This document shows, in pieces, positions 45,870 to 54,779 of a DNA stretch of 64,000 nucleotides. Source of the DNA: Miniphocaeibacter massiliensis (GTDB lineage Bacteria > Bacillota > Clostridia > Tissierellales > Peptoniphilaceae). A program made the position numbers and the translations under genes. Each line of letters begins with the position of its first letter. The stretch's first letter is position 1. The stretch lies in assembly GCF_900232905.1 (NCBI RefSeq), contig NZ_OCTQ01000003.1:62001-126000 (forward strand), read 5' to 3'. The notes beneath the pieces were generated by a model. That model had not been told where the DNA came from and did no database searches. It saw nothing but the letters and a program-made list of their open reading frames with translations.

Positions 45870-46768
45870 TTGCTAATAACCTCCAAAAACAAATCCTCTA
45901 AAGTAGGTTCTAATTTTTCTAAAGATTGAATAGAAATATTATTTTGGTATAACAGTTTCATTATTTCAAGCATTTCATTTTCATTCTTATTAGAAATTAT
46001 TAGTTTAGTATTACTAATTTTATTTACATCTACATAAATTTGGGAGAATAATTTAGCCTCGTTGGAGTTCAAAAATTCTATTTCTATTTTTTCACCTTTT
46101 TTTATACTCTTTAATTCTTCTAATGTACCATTTAAAGCTATTTTTCCTTTGTTTAGGAAAACAATATGGTCTGATATACGTTCTACATCAGAAAGTACAT
46201 GTGTAGAGAACAATACTGTGGTATGTTCTTTAACAGAATATAATATATCTAAAACATCTTTTCTTCCAATTGGGTCAAGAGCAGAAGTGGGTTCATCGCA
46301 TACTAGTAATTTAGGAGAGTTTAAAAGAGCTTGTGCAATTCCTAGACGCTGTTTCATACCTCTAGAAAAACTTTTGATCTTCTTATTAATATTTTTAAGT
46401 CCTACAAGTTCTATTAGTTCATTAGATTTATTTATTATATCTTTATCATTCATTCCTGTGATTTTTCCACATAATTTCAAGTATTCTAATGAAGTCATAA
46501 AACCGTAAAATTCAGGAACATCTGGTAAATATCCTATATGCTTATTTGTTTTATTTTCACCGAAAACAACTTTTTCACCATCTACGAATATATCACCACT
46601 ATCTATTTTCAATAGTCCTAAAATCATCTTCATAGTTGTTGTTTTCCCAGCTCCATTTTTGCCAATAAATCCAAAAATAGAATTTTCAGGAACTGAAAAA
46701 CTCATATTATCTATAACTTTATTACTACCATAAGATTTAGAAATATTAGAAATTTTTAAAATATCCAT
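45866..46768 (-). CDS. ABC transporter ATP-binding protein (BcrA-like)
   Basis: The 300-residue ATPase has Walker A GKNGAGKTT, a Q-loop near DVPEFYGFMT, signature FSRGMKQRLG and Walker B LLVCDEPTSALDP. The C-terminal 80 residues form the extra domain typical of the BcrA/DrrA branch. It overlaps the permease gene and touches the PLDc_N gene by one base. Part of a four-gene operon headed by an XRE regulator. Confidence 0.93.
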   Translation of the reverse strand: MDILKISNISKSYGSNKVIDNMSFSVPENSIFGFIGKNGAGKTTTMKMILGLLKIDSGDIFVDGEKVVFGENKTNKHIGYLPDVPEFYGFMTSLEYLKLCGKITGMNDKDIINKSNELIELVGLKNINKKIKSFSRGMKQRLGIAQALLNSPKLLVCDEPTSALDPIGRKDVLDILYSVKEHTTVLFSTHVLSDVERISDHIVFLNKGKIALNGTLEELKSIKKGEKIEIEFLNSNEAKLFSQIYVDVNKISNTKLIISNKNENEMLEIMKLLYQNNISIQSLEKLEPTLEDLFLEVISK

Positions 46769-46968
46769 TAATCATCCTCTTTTCCTAAAATCAAATACAG
46801 TATAGGTCCAATAAAATTCATTCCAACAATAACTATTATTAACCACAAAGTACGAGTTCCTATTTTATACTTTTCATGTGAAAGAATATGTTTTAATGCA
46901 TATATTAATAGAACGAACTGTGCAATTACTAGTGGTATTAAAAATGGTAGTATTTCCTTTATATTCAT
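46768..46968 (-). CDS. PLDc_N domain small membrane protein
   Basis: The 66-residue protein has two membrane helices (about residues 6-26 and 41-62) separated by HILSHEKYKIGTRTLW and ends with GPILYLILGKEDD, the pattern of the phospholipase-D-nuclease N-terminal (PLDc_N) domain. There is no catalytic domain. Its stop/start overlaps with both neighbours show that it belongs to the ABC unit. It may be an accessory or sensing subunit. Confidence 0.88.
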   Translation of the reverse strand: MNIKEILPFLIPLVIAQFVLLIYALKHILSHEKYKIGTRTLWLIIVIVGMNFIGPILYLILGKEDD

Positions 46969-48080
46969 TATTTAATCTCCTTTAATTTATTTTTTATTTT
47001 TTCAAATTCAGTATTACCTTCTAAAATTTCAAACTGAGGATTATCAAAAGATTTTTTTATATCATCTAGTACGGTGCTTTTATTTCTAGGGGCATTTTTT
47101 CCCATATCAAGCTCTTCTATCCACTCATCAATCCTAGTGAAGTAATCATCACCATGTAGTGAAAGGTTATCTATTACTATTAGATTAGATAAACAAGAAA
47201 TATATTTATTAAGATGTTTGAGAGCACTATCTTCGTTTTCCAAAGATAAGTAATATAATGCTACTTGATATTCAAAAGCAGCTGTAACGTTAGGGTGAAG
47301 TTTTGTAAGATTAAAAGACTCTATTAAATTTTCTACACGATTAATGGTTTTTTCACAGATATTAACATCATTTACTTTTATAGATAGGTATCTTCCAGCA
47401 TTTTCAACAATGGATAATATATTGATAAACATACTAATTTGTGTAAAACTCTCGGCCTTGTCTAAGTCATTTTCCATAATGTAAGCAAGAGTTAAAATGC
47501 TATCACTTTGTTTGGATAACCTAAGAGGTCGTAATTCATCTTCAAGTATATTGATAGTTTCTTTTATATTACCAAGTTGTAAATTAACCATTGCTTGAAG
47601 AATAATAGTATCGCTACAAAGACCAACATCGTTAGAATTTTCTTTTATATGTTCACAAAGCTCATTCACATAATTTAGTATTTCTTTTTGAGTGTTTATG
47701 TCTTTAGCGAGCAAATAGTGGTTTAACCATAAAGCACATATTTGAAAAATAAAAGGATAACAAGAATAATACTGCTTAGTATACCGTTCTATTTTTATTT
47801 GAACTTCTTCAAAAGGAAGTACAGAAAAATCTTTTGCAAACTCTTGGTATAGTTTTTGAATTTGTTTTTTTGATAATTGAGGGTTATACCCCATTAACGT
47901 ATCGATAGAAATATCAAAAAACGTTGCAAGTTTTGGCAACAAAGTAATATCTGGATTACTTAATCCCGTTTCCCATTTTGAGACAGAAGCCTTTGTTACA
48001 TTTAAAAAACTGGCTAATTCTTTTTGAGTAATATTTTTTTTATGTCTTAGATTGACAATATTATTTGAAATATTTAACAT
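46968..48080 (-). CDS. XRE-type regulator with long helical C-terminus
   Basis: Start set at the ATG at 48080, which follows GGGGGAG; the longer frame adds a stretch without similarity. The 370-residue protein has an N-terminal helix-turn-helix (ITQKELASFLNVTKASVSKWETGLSNPD) and about 300 residues of helical, TPR-like sequence. The latter resembles the sensor regions of peptide-responsive regulators, though that is only an inference. It heads the operon with PLDc_N and the ABC transporter and probably controls it. Confidence 0.87.
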   Translation of the reverse strand: MLNISNNIVNLRHKKNITQKELASFLNVTKASVSKWETGLSNPDITLLPKLATFFDISIDTLMGYNPQLSKKQIQKLYQEFAKDFSVLPFEEVQIKIERYTKQYYSCYPFIFQICALWLNHYLLAKDINTQKEILNYVNELCEHIKENSNDVGLCSDTIILQAMVNLQLGNIKETINILEDELRPLRLSKQSDSILTLAYIMENDLDKAESFTQISMFINILSIVENAGRYLSIKVNDVNICEKTINRVENLIESFNLTKLHPNVTAAFEYQVALYYLSLENEDSALKHLNKYISCLSNLIVIDNLSLHGDDYFTRIDEWIEELDMGKNAPRNKSTVLDDIKKSFDNPQFEILEGNTEFEKIKNKLKEIK

Positions 48081-48203
48081 ATTTACTCCCCCTATTAAAA
48101 GTATAAGTATAAATTTAGTATAATACAATGGAGTATATGTATATTTTAAGAAACTAAATCAACTAATAGGATACCAGAAATAGTAAAAGTCTATCTACAT
48201 ATT

Positions 48204-48241
48204 AAAAACCAGTAAATTGCAATTACAAGTTACTGGTTTTT
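48204..48241. terminator. Terminator of the radical-SAM pair
   Basis: Perfect 12-base inverted repeat (48204-48215 and 48230-48241) overlapping the end of the minus-strand gene at 48223, with a T-run on each side. Confidence 0.8.
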
Positions 48242-48957
48242 TCAATAAGGTATTTCCAATATTTTTTAGGCATGAAGCTACTTTGTAGCTTTGGATTAGA
48301 TCTTTCTTTAATAGAGATACTTTTATAAAATGTGTTCCATAAATTTTGATAATTAAGTTCTTCAGTAGAATATTCTATGGTTAGGTCTTCTACTGAAAAA
48401 AAATTCAATTTATAATTTTCATAAATGGCAGCATTATTTCTTTTTATATCATGAATAATAAAATTTTGATTTTTAAGTCTATCAACAAAGTGTTCAGATA
48501 CTAGAGGAAGTATATTGTTTTCTGGTTCAAATGGAGCATATAAAAAGTTGTTTTGAACTTCAGAAAACCTTAAAAGTCCCTCAAATCTATGAACTTCAAA
48601 TAAAACTCTTTTTTCTATCTTATTGAATAAGAAAATATTGTTATTGGGTAGATTTAAAACCTGATTTTTGTATTTTTTTGCAAGTATTATGACATTTAGT
48701 ATTGTCATTTCTTTTCTACTATCATTAGATAAGAATACATTAAATATAGATTTCAACAATGATTTATTAAAATTGGAAGTTAAATAATTTAAAATTATAT
48801 CAGATTTCTCTTCTTCATATTCAATAGACTTATATTTAGAAAATAAATTCATTTGAATATTGTCAATTTGAATATTTTCAAGGGATTTATAATTTTTATA
48901 GCCATAATAAATACAAGTTAATAAATTTTCAAAACTTCCATCGTAAAGGTATATCAT
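48223..48957 (-). CDS. Probable DNA metabolism protein (TIGR03915/DUF4130-like), radical-SAM partner
   Basis: The 244-residue protein fits the DUF4130-like family that accompanies a radical-SAM enzyme. MIYLYDGSFENLLTCIYYGY at the N-terminus and HRFEGLLRFSEVQNNFLYAPFEP in the middle are characteristic, and it ends in a basic FMPKKYWKYLIEK segment. No enzyme activity has been firmly assigned as far as I know. Some relatives are fused to a uracil-DNA-glycosylase-like domain, and that domain is absent here. Its start overlaps the stop of the radical-SAM gene by one base. Confidence 0.82.
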   Translation of the reverse strand: MIYLYDGSFENLLTCIYYGYKNYKSLENIQIDNIQMNLFSKYKSIEYEEEKSDIILNYLTSNFNKSLLKSIFNVFLSNDSRKEMTILNVIILAKKYKNQVLNLPNNNIFLFNKIEKRVLFEVHRFEGLLRFSEVQNNFLYAPFEPENNILPLVSEHFVDRLKNQNFIIHDIKRNNAAIYENYKLNFFSVEDLTIEYSTEELNYQNLWNTFYKSISIKERSNPKLQSSFMPKKYWKYLIEKTSNL

Positions 48958-50195
48958 CAGCTTAGATAACTTAATTGTTGAATATTACTTCTATCTGAAA
49001 TAGACAACATTTCCCTTACTCTAGTATTATTCTCATTTTTTAATCCCCTATATTCTCCATTCACGGTTATAAAATATTTAGCTCTTTTTAAAACAACGCC
49101 TATTTTTTTCAAATTATCATAAGTTAAATTACTTAAATTCCTATAAGAAACTATTCTTTTTGCAGAGGTTGGACCTAGTCCAGGAATACGTAAAAGTTCA
49201 TAATATGATGCTTTATTTATCTCAATGGGAAATAAATGAAAATTATTTAAGGCCCAATTTGCTTTTGGATCTAGATTCATATCAAAATTTGGGTTATTAT
49301 CATTTAAAATTTCATACGACTTATAGTTATAAAATCTAAGAAGAAAATCAGCTTGGTATATTCTGTGTTCTCTTCGAAGTGGAGGTTCTTTAATAGTAGC
49401 TAAAAGTTTAGAAGAAGAGACTGGAACAAAAGCTGAATAGTAAACTCTCTTCATATTTAAAGAATTATACAAATTTTCAGATTTTTTAATTATTTCATAA
49501 TCTGTCTCTTTTCCAGCTCCTATTATCATTTGTGTAGTCTGACCAGCATTTATAAAGTTGGGAGTATTTCTAAAAAATTTTTTATCGTCTGCAATTTCTA
49601 TAATTTTATCTTTTATTATATTCATAGGTTTTAAGATATTTGAATATTTTTTTTGTGGAGCATATAATTTTAAACTTTTTTCTGAAGGAAGCTCTATATT
49701 TACACTTACTCTATCAATATATTTACCTAGCTCGTGAATTAACTCTTTAGAAGAGCCTGGAATTGCTTTCATATGTATGTATCCATTAAATTTTTCTATT
49801 TCTCTTAATTTTTTAGCTATTGAAATTAAAAGCTCCATAGTATAGTCTGGACTTTTATATATTCCAGAACTTAAAAACAAGCCTTCTATATAGTTTCTTT
49901 TATAAAAATTTATAGTTAGATTAACTATTTCATCAACTGAAAATATTTCTCTTTTTATATCATTAGTAAATCTATTTATACAATAATCACAGTCGTAGAT
50001 GCAGTTATTTGTCATAAGTATTTTTAATAGTGATATGCACCTTCCATCATCACTCCAAGAATGACAAATTCCTGAAACGCTAGTATTTCCTAATCCATTA
50101 ATATTATTTTTTCTATTGCTGCCACTTGAAGAACAAGAAACGTCATATTTTGCAGCATCTGTTAGAATTTTTAGTTTTTCAGCCAAATTTGTCAT
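48957..50195 (-). CDS. Putative DNA modification/repair radical-SAM protein (TIGR03916-like)
   Basis: Start chosen at the ATG at 50195, just behind AAAGGTGAT. The 412-residue protein carries the radical-SAM cluster Cys65-x3-Cys69-x2-Cys72 (CIYDCDYC), preceded by a conserved GICHSWSDDGRCISLLKILMT stretch with two further cysteines. The C-terminal helix-hairpin-helix LLRIPGLGPTSAKRIVSYR is a DNA-binding motif. The family is annotated as a putative DNA modification or repair enzyme, and its reaction is unknown. It is coupled to the partner gene at 48223. Confidence 0.9.
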   Translation of the reverse strand: MTNLAEKLKILTDAAKYDVSCSSSGSNRKNNINGLGNTSVSGICHSWSDDGRCISLLKILMTNNCIYDCDYCINRFTNDIKREIFSVDEIVNLTINFYKRNYIEGLFLSSGIYKSPDYTMELLISIAKKLREIEKFNGYIHMKAIPGSSKELIHELGKYIDRVSVNIELPSEKSLKLYAPQKKYSNILKPMNIIKDKIIEIADDKKFFRNTPNFINAGQTTQMIIGAGKETDYEIIKKSENLYNSLNMKRVYYSAFVPVSSSKLLATIKEPPLRREHRIYQADFLLRFYNYKSYEILNDNNPNFDMNLDPKANWALNNFHLFPIEINKASYYELLRIPGLGPTSAKRIVSYRNLSNLTYDNLKKIGVVLKRAKYFITVNGEYRGLKNENNTRVREMLSISDRSNIQQLSYLS

Positions 50196-50290
50196 AATCA
50201 TCACCTTTAAAAAATAATAACATAATTTAGCCAAAAACACAAACATATGTTCGGATAAATTATAAAAGGTAATCTTCTTGTTTTTATATA

Positions 50291-50318
50291 AAAAAGTCCT
50301 AGATTTAATCTAGGACTT
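50291..50318 (-). terminator. Terminator after the flavodiiron gene
   Basis: AAGTCCTAGAT / ATCTAGGACTT inverted repeat (50294-50304 and 50308-50318) with a five-T run on the minus strand. Confidence 0.85.
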
Positions 50319-50323
50319 AGGTA

Positions 50324-51529
50324 TTAATTTTCTTTTAATTTGGTAGCTATTTCTTTTGCTAGTTTTCTTAATTGATTTTCTTCTTCTTTATGCATTGTAC
50401 CACGAGATTCAACTATAGTTTCTAGTTTTTCAAATTTTCCTTCTTCCATAAAAGCTGTTAACTGTTTTACAGCTCCACCACTCCAACCATAAGAACCAAA
50501 TACACCCATTATATGATTTTTCAATTTATTATATCTAAGTACATTTAAAAGATTATACATATTAGGATATACACTATTGTCATAAGTTGCAGAACCTAAA
50601 ATCATACATTTATATTTCCAAATTTCATTTAAAATATAGGAAGCATGAGTTTTTGAAACATCAAAAACTTTAATGTTTTTAACTCCTTCTCTAGCTAAAA
50701 ATGTAGCTAAATAATCTGCCATAGCTTCGGTATTCCCATACATTGAACCATATGTTATTACAACACCATCTTCTACTTCATGGTTAGCCCATTTCTTATA
50801 ATCATCTATTATAGTTTGAGGATTTTCTCTCCAAACAAACCCATGAACAGGACAAATTATGTCAATATCTATTTTGCTTAATTTATCTAGTGCTTTAACT
50901 GCCATCATGGAGTATTTACCTACTATATTTGAGTAATATCTCCTTGTTTCAGATCTAAATATATTGTAGTCAGCTTGGTCATCGAATATAGCTCCATCTA
51001 CTGTTCCGAATCCACCAAAGATGTCTTGAGAGAATAAAACTTTATCTGTTGGCTCATAACTAACCATAGACTCTGGCCAGTGTACCATTGGAGTCATTAC
51101 AAAGTTTAATTTACGTTTACCTAAATCTAAAGTATCGCCATCTTTTACTTCAATAAATTTGTTGTCATCAGGTGTTATTTCCAAAAAGTCATAAAGCATA
51201 GTTTTTGTTTTTTTGTTACCAACAAATGTTAAGTCTGGGAAAAGTTCTAATATATCTCTTATACAACCAGAATGGTCAGGTTCCATGTGATGAATTACAA
51301 GGTAATCTAAGGTTCTGCCTTCTAAAACCTCGAGAACCTTTCCTATAAAACCATCAACTTTATTTATTCTTACAGTATCTAAAAGAGCGGTTTTTTCATC
51401 TCTTATTAAATAAGCGTTGTAAGAAACTCCCTCTGGAAGAGGCCACATATTTTCAAATAAAGGTGTTTGCCTGTCGTTTGCACCAATATAGTATAAATCA
51501 TCTAAGATTTTTGCATATAAACAATTCAT
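50324..51529 (-). CDS. Flavodiiron protein (FprA, A-type flavoprotein)
   Basis: Flavodiiron proteins reduce O2 to water or NO to N2O and protect anaerobes. The 401-residue protein has the two-domain form. The metallo-beta-lactamase-like diiron domain carries HHMEPDHSGC (His81, Glu83, Asp85, His86) and later HWPESM and DIICPVHG ligands. The C-terminal flavodoxin domain begins near VVITYGSMYGNTEAMADYL. No rubredoxin domain is fused. It lies 23 bases after the PP-loop gene on the same strand. Confidence 0.95.
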   Translation of the reverse strand: MNCLYAKILDDLYYIGANDRQTPLFENMWPLPEGVSYNAYLIRDEKTALLDTVRINKVDGFIGKVLEVLEGRTLDYLVIHHMEPDHSGCIRDILELFPDLTFVGNKKTKTMLYDFLEITPDDNKFIEVKDGDTLDLGKRKLNFVMTPMVHWPESMVSYEPTDKVLFSQDIFGGFGTVDGAIFDDQADYNIFRSETRRYYSNIVGKYSMMAVKALDKLSKIDIDIICPVHGFVWRENPQTIIDDYKKWANHEVEDGVVITYGSMYGNTEAMADYLATFLAREGVKNIKVFDVSKTHASYILNEIWKYKCMILGSATYDNSVYPNMYNLLNVLRYNKLKNHIMGVFGSYGWSGGAVKQLTAFMEEGKFEKLETIVESRGTMHKEEENQLRKLAKEIATKLKEN

Positions 51530-51552
51530 AAAATCCTCCTAAGTATTTTATT

Positions 51553-52416
51553 TTAATAATTTTCTAAGAAATTAATTTTCTTTCCATTTTTTGTATAACC
51601 TAAAATTCTATCAATATCTACATTTTGTGCAGACCTAAAAATATTCATATCAACATTTGTAAAACCGTCATTTTCAAGAGCTTTTATAAGGTCTTTTATT
51701 TTATGTCTCGTAGAACCTATCTTTTTAGCAGCTACCATACATGCGCAGTTTAATGGCATTAAACCAGTATAGTGCATCCATCTAATTATAAAGTCTTCTC
51801 TTATTAAATATAGTGGTCTGATTATTTCCATGTTATCAAAATTTTGAGCTTTTAATTTAGGCATCATAGTTTTGAAATTTCCAGCACATAGTATATTTAA
51901 CATATTTGTTTCTATGACATCATCAAAATGGTGACCTAATGCAAGTTTGTTGCATCCAAGTTCTTGAGCTTTTGCATATAATGAGCCCCTTCTCATTCTA
52001 GCGCACATATAGCAAGGGTACTCACCAGCTATTTTATCAGCAACTTCAAAGATATCAGCATTATATATATTAACGGGAATATCTAAATAATTACAATTTT
52101 CTTCTAATAATTCCCTAACAGAGCTGTGATATCCTGGATCCATAGCAATAAATTCCAAATTGAAATTATTTTTACCATTTTTCTGTAATTCTTGAAAAAG
52201 TTTAGCTAATAACAAACTATCTTTTCCTCCAGAAATAGCTATGGCAATTTTATCACCATCTTGTATTAAATTGTATTCCTTTATAGCTTTAATAAATTTT
52301 GCCCACAAATTTTTTCTATATTTTTTTATTATAGATTTTTCTATACTTAATATATTTTTTTTTTCTTCCTCTGGAATTAATATGGGACAATTATTGCTTG
52401 CAATATTATTTGACAA
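51553..52416 (-). CDS. TtcA-family PP-loop ATPase (tRNA 2-thiolation-like)
   Basis: The 287-residue protein has the PP-loop SGGKDS (residues 62-67), the CYMCARMRRG pair and CACMVAAKK, the cysteines used by TtcA-type tRNA-thiolating enzymes for an iron-sulfur cluster. LGHHFDDVIETNML is also typical. It probably thiolates a tRNA base, but it is a TtcA-like paralogue and the target is uncertain. The start is a TTG at 52416 behind AGAGG; the nearby ATG is in another frame. Confidence 0.88.
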   Translation of the reverse strand: MSNNIASNNCPILIPEEEKKNILSIEKSIIKKYRKNLWAKFIKAIKEYNLIQDGDKIAIAISGGKDSLLLAKLFQELQKNGKNNFNLEFIAMDPGYHSSVRELLEENCNYLDIPVNIYNADIFEVADKIAGEYPCYMCARMRRGSLYAKAQELGCNKLALGHHFDDVIETNMLNILCAGNFKTMMPKLKAQNFDNMEIIRPLYLIREDFIIRWMHYTGLMPLNCACMVAAKKIGSTRHKIKDLIKALENDGFTNVDMNIFRSAQNVDIDRILGYTKNGKKINFLENY

Positions 52417-52503
52417 AACATACCTCTAAATATTAAAAATCCTACATTTTTACTACAACATTATACCATACTAAATGACCTATTAATAGGACGGTAAACA
52501 AAA

Positions 52504-52526
52504 AGAAAGCCTTTATAAGGCTTTCT
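52504..52526 (-). terminator. Terminator downstream of the broken membrane-protein gene
   Basis: AGAAAGCCTT / AAGGCTTTCT inverted repeat (52504-52513 and 52517-52526) followed by a T-run on the minus strand, between the gene at 52574-53110 and the PP-loop gene. Confidence 0.8.
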
Positions 52527-52573
52527 AAATCATATGGTTATAATTTTATTAAATATTTTATAATTACTATATA

Positions 52574-53110
52574 TTATTCATTATCTTCTTTATCATTAGA
52601 AACTGAGATATTCTCTTCATTTTCTGTGTTATTAGAATTTATAGTATTTTCGGTAGTATTATTATCAGTTTTATCTTCTGTTGATAATTTAGTTTCAGTA
52701 GTACTATTAATTTTAGAACCTGTATTTAATAAAGGTTTTATTAAATAATTACCAACAGTAAAACCTATGCTAGAAAATAAGAATAAATACATACCTGAAC
52801 CTGCAAGGTTAACTTTTGTTCCCATAAGATCTACATTTTTACTTAAAATAAATACAAAAATTCCAATAATAGCTAAAATACCTAAAACAATCCCTACAAT
52901 ATTATTATATTCACTATTTGTAACTATTTTATATACAGGAAAAATAAATAATACTAAAAACAAGAAGCCATTCTGTTGAAATCCTCCTACTGTACCAAAA
53001 CCAAGTTCTACTCATGGGAAGAAAAGAGATAAAATTGATACAATAACAGATATTAAAACTATTTTTTCACCAAGATTAAATTTACTTATTATTTTTTTGA
53101 AATCTTTCAT
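52574..53110 (-). pseudogene. Small membrane protein gene interrupted by an in-frame TGA
   Basis: A GGAGGG site and ATG at 53110 open a frame of 179 codons that is continuous except for one TGA at 53014-53012 (codon 33), after ISVIVSILSLFFP and before VELGFGTVGGFQQNG. Downstream it reads as a protein with four membrane segments and an acidic, Asn/Thr-rich tail. The context FFP(x)VELG fits a Trp codon (TGG) changed by one base. An internal TTG at 52963 could start a shorter 129-residue product. Because TGA stops other genes here, a nonsense change is more likely than recoding. The function is unknown. Confidence 0.75.
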
Positions 53111-53269
53111 ACTTTCAAACTCCCTCCAGCACCATATGATTTTTAATAATATATAAGTATATTTTAGCTTATTAAAGATACAAGTACAAATAATAAAAAA
53201 GTATTATAATAAAAACTATATACACGGATTAATTGATATTTATTATTAAAATGTGATTAATTTAAATAA

Positions 53270-53305
53270 AAAGCACTTATCTTTTTATTTATTAAAGATA
53301 GTGCT
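53270..53305 (-). terminator. Terminator after rlmH
   Basis: AGCACTTATCTTT / AAAGATAGTGCT stem with a one-base bulge (53272-53284 and 53294-53305) and a T-rich tail on the minus strand. Confidence 0.7.
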
Positions 53306-53324
53306 ATAATTGCAATGATAATTT

Positions 53325-53801
53325 TTATTTATGATAAGGTTCGTTATTAATTATTTTAAATGTACGATAAATTTGTTCTAATAGTATTAACCTCATTAAC
53401 TGATGAGGAAAAGTTAATTTAGAAAAAGATAATTTTAGATTAGATTTTTCTTTAATATTATCAGATAGTCCATGAGAAGATCCTATTATGAATGAAAAAT
53501 CATTTGTACCAGATAGTTTTTCTTCTTCAAATACTTTTGAAAGCTGAATATTATCTAGTTGTTTACCTTTTATGTCTAAAGTAATAATGAAATCTTTGCT
53601 AGTTAGTTTTCCAAGTATATTCTTAGCTTCTTTATCCAATGCATATTGTATAGACTTGTTAGAATTATCTTTAGGAGAAATTTCGGGCAATTCTATTATA
53701 TTAATATTTGAATACTTTGTTATTCTTTTAATATATTCATTTATACCTTCTTTTAAAAATTTTTCTTTAATATTTCCTATAGCTATTATATCTATATTCA
53801 T
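53325..53801 (-). CDS. rlmH: 23S rRNA (pseudouridine1915-N3)-methyltransferase RlmH
   Basis: RlmH methylates pseudouridine 1915 in helix 69 of 23S rRNA using SAM. The 158-residue SPOUT protein has IDIIAIGNIKEKFLKEGINEYIKRI, LDIKGKQLDNIQLS, FIIGSSHGLSDNIKEKSN and LTFPHQLMRLILLEQIYRTFKIINNEPYHK, the standard knot and C-terminus. It begins right after the walJ-like stop. The walJ-rlmH neighbourhood is common in Firmicutes. Confidence 0.97.
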   Translation of the reverse strand: MNIDIIAIGNIKEKFLKEGINEYIKRITKYSNINIIELPEISPKDNSNKSIQYALDKEAKNILGKLTSKDFIITLDIKGKQLDNIQLSKVFEEEKLSGTNDFSFIIGSSHGLSDNIKEKSNLKLSFSKLTFPHQLMRLILLEQIYRTFKIINNEPYHK

Positions 53802-54602
53802 TTATGGCTCCAATATTATTTGATTGCTTATATTGCTTCTATTTGCCAAAGATAAAAAGATATCTCTATTTGTGTCTAATCCTAAATTGGTAAGGTAGTT
53901 ATTTACAGTATCATATGCCATTTGTTCAGTATTATTTTCTTGGCTTAAATGACCTAAAATTACATTTTCCTGATTTCCTGTAAGAACTTCACCTAAAGTA
54001 AAAGCACAATCTTCATTGGAAAGGTGCCCTTTTACAGATAATATACGTTTTTTTAAATTATAAGAATAACTACCATTTTTCAACATTTCAATATCGTGAT
54101 TTGCTTCAATTAGATAAACATCTGATCCAGAAATTAAATTTTTCATTCGCTGGTTTATAATGCCTGTGTCAGTTAAAATAGATATTTTTTTATTATTTTT
54201 ATTAATAATATAGCCACAGCTATTTGCACTATCATGATATGTGCTTATAGGATGTATATCTAAATCTCTTAATGTAAAATCTATATCATTTTTAAACACA
54301 ATAATATTTTTTTCCTCTATTTTGCCTATCTTATTGAGCATAGCAAGCCAAGTTTCTTCATTTGCAAGTATTGGTATATTATATCTTCTACTTAATACTC
54401 CAGCACCTTTAATATGGTCTATATGTTCATGGGTAATCAAAATAGCATCTAAGGACTCAGGTAATACATTTGCTTTAAGTAATAAATTTTCTATTACTTT
54501 ACCACTAAAGCCAGCGTCAACTAATATTTTTGTTTTATTACTTTCTATATATAAGGCATTGCCAGATGAACCACTGGCTAATGAACAAAATTTAAGACTC
54601 AT
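53802..54602 (-). CDS. walJ: Metallo-beta-lactamase fold exonuclease-like protein (WalJ/YycJ)
   Basis: Start taken at the ATG at 54602, just behind GGAGAG. The 266-residue MBL-fold protein has FCSLASGSSGNALYIES at the N-terminus, metal motif THEHIDHIKG, SILTDTG, EANHDIEML and VILGHLSQENN. WalJ relatives are 5'-exonucleases linked to DNA-end processing. No walRK kinase genes precede it here. It leads the walJ-rlmH unit and diverges from the parS/cinA region. Confidence 0.92.
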   Translation of the reverse strand: MSLKFCSLASGSSGNALYIESNKTKILVDAGFSGKVIENLLLKANVLPESLDAILITHEHIDHIKGAGVLSRRYNIPILANEETWLAMLNKIGKIEEKNIIVFKNDIDFTLRDLDIHPISTYHDSANSCGYIINKNNKKISILTDTGIINQRMKNLISGSDVYLIEANHDIEMLKNGSYSYNLKKRILSVKGHLSNEDCAFTLGEVLTGNQENVILGHLSQENNTEQMAYDTVNNYLTNLGLDTNRDIFLSLANRSNISNQIILEP

Positions 54603-54720
54603 AACACTCTCCATTTCACTAGTCTTTTATTATAACATAACTTTACTGAATCTTAACTAAATTAATCAGTTATTTAATTACATTTGGAAGTAATATATAA
54701 TCTTAGGTATAAACAAAAAA

Positions 54721-54760
54721 TGTTTCACGTGAAACACTTTTGTTTGTTTCACATGAAACA
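54721..54760. other. Two tandem parS centromere sites
   Basis: TGTTTCACGTGAAACA (54721-54736) is the exact 16-base parS palindrome bound by ParB/Spo0J. TGTTTCACATGAAACA (54745-54760) is a second copy with one base different. Centres are 24 bases apart. They lie in the divergent gap between walJ and the CinA-like gene, about 21-23 kb from the origin clusters. Confidence 0.95.
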
Positions 54761-54779
54761 TTAAAATAAAGGAGGCAGT

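Noticed and set aside
53012-53014. TGA as selenocysteine or tryptophan recoding
   Set aside because: Other genes (rnpA, the TauE/SafE gene) end at TGA. No SECIS-like hairpin follows, and the residue context suits Trp. A nonsense change or sequence error is simpler.
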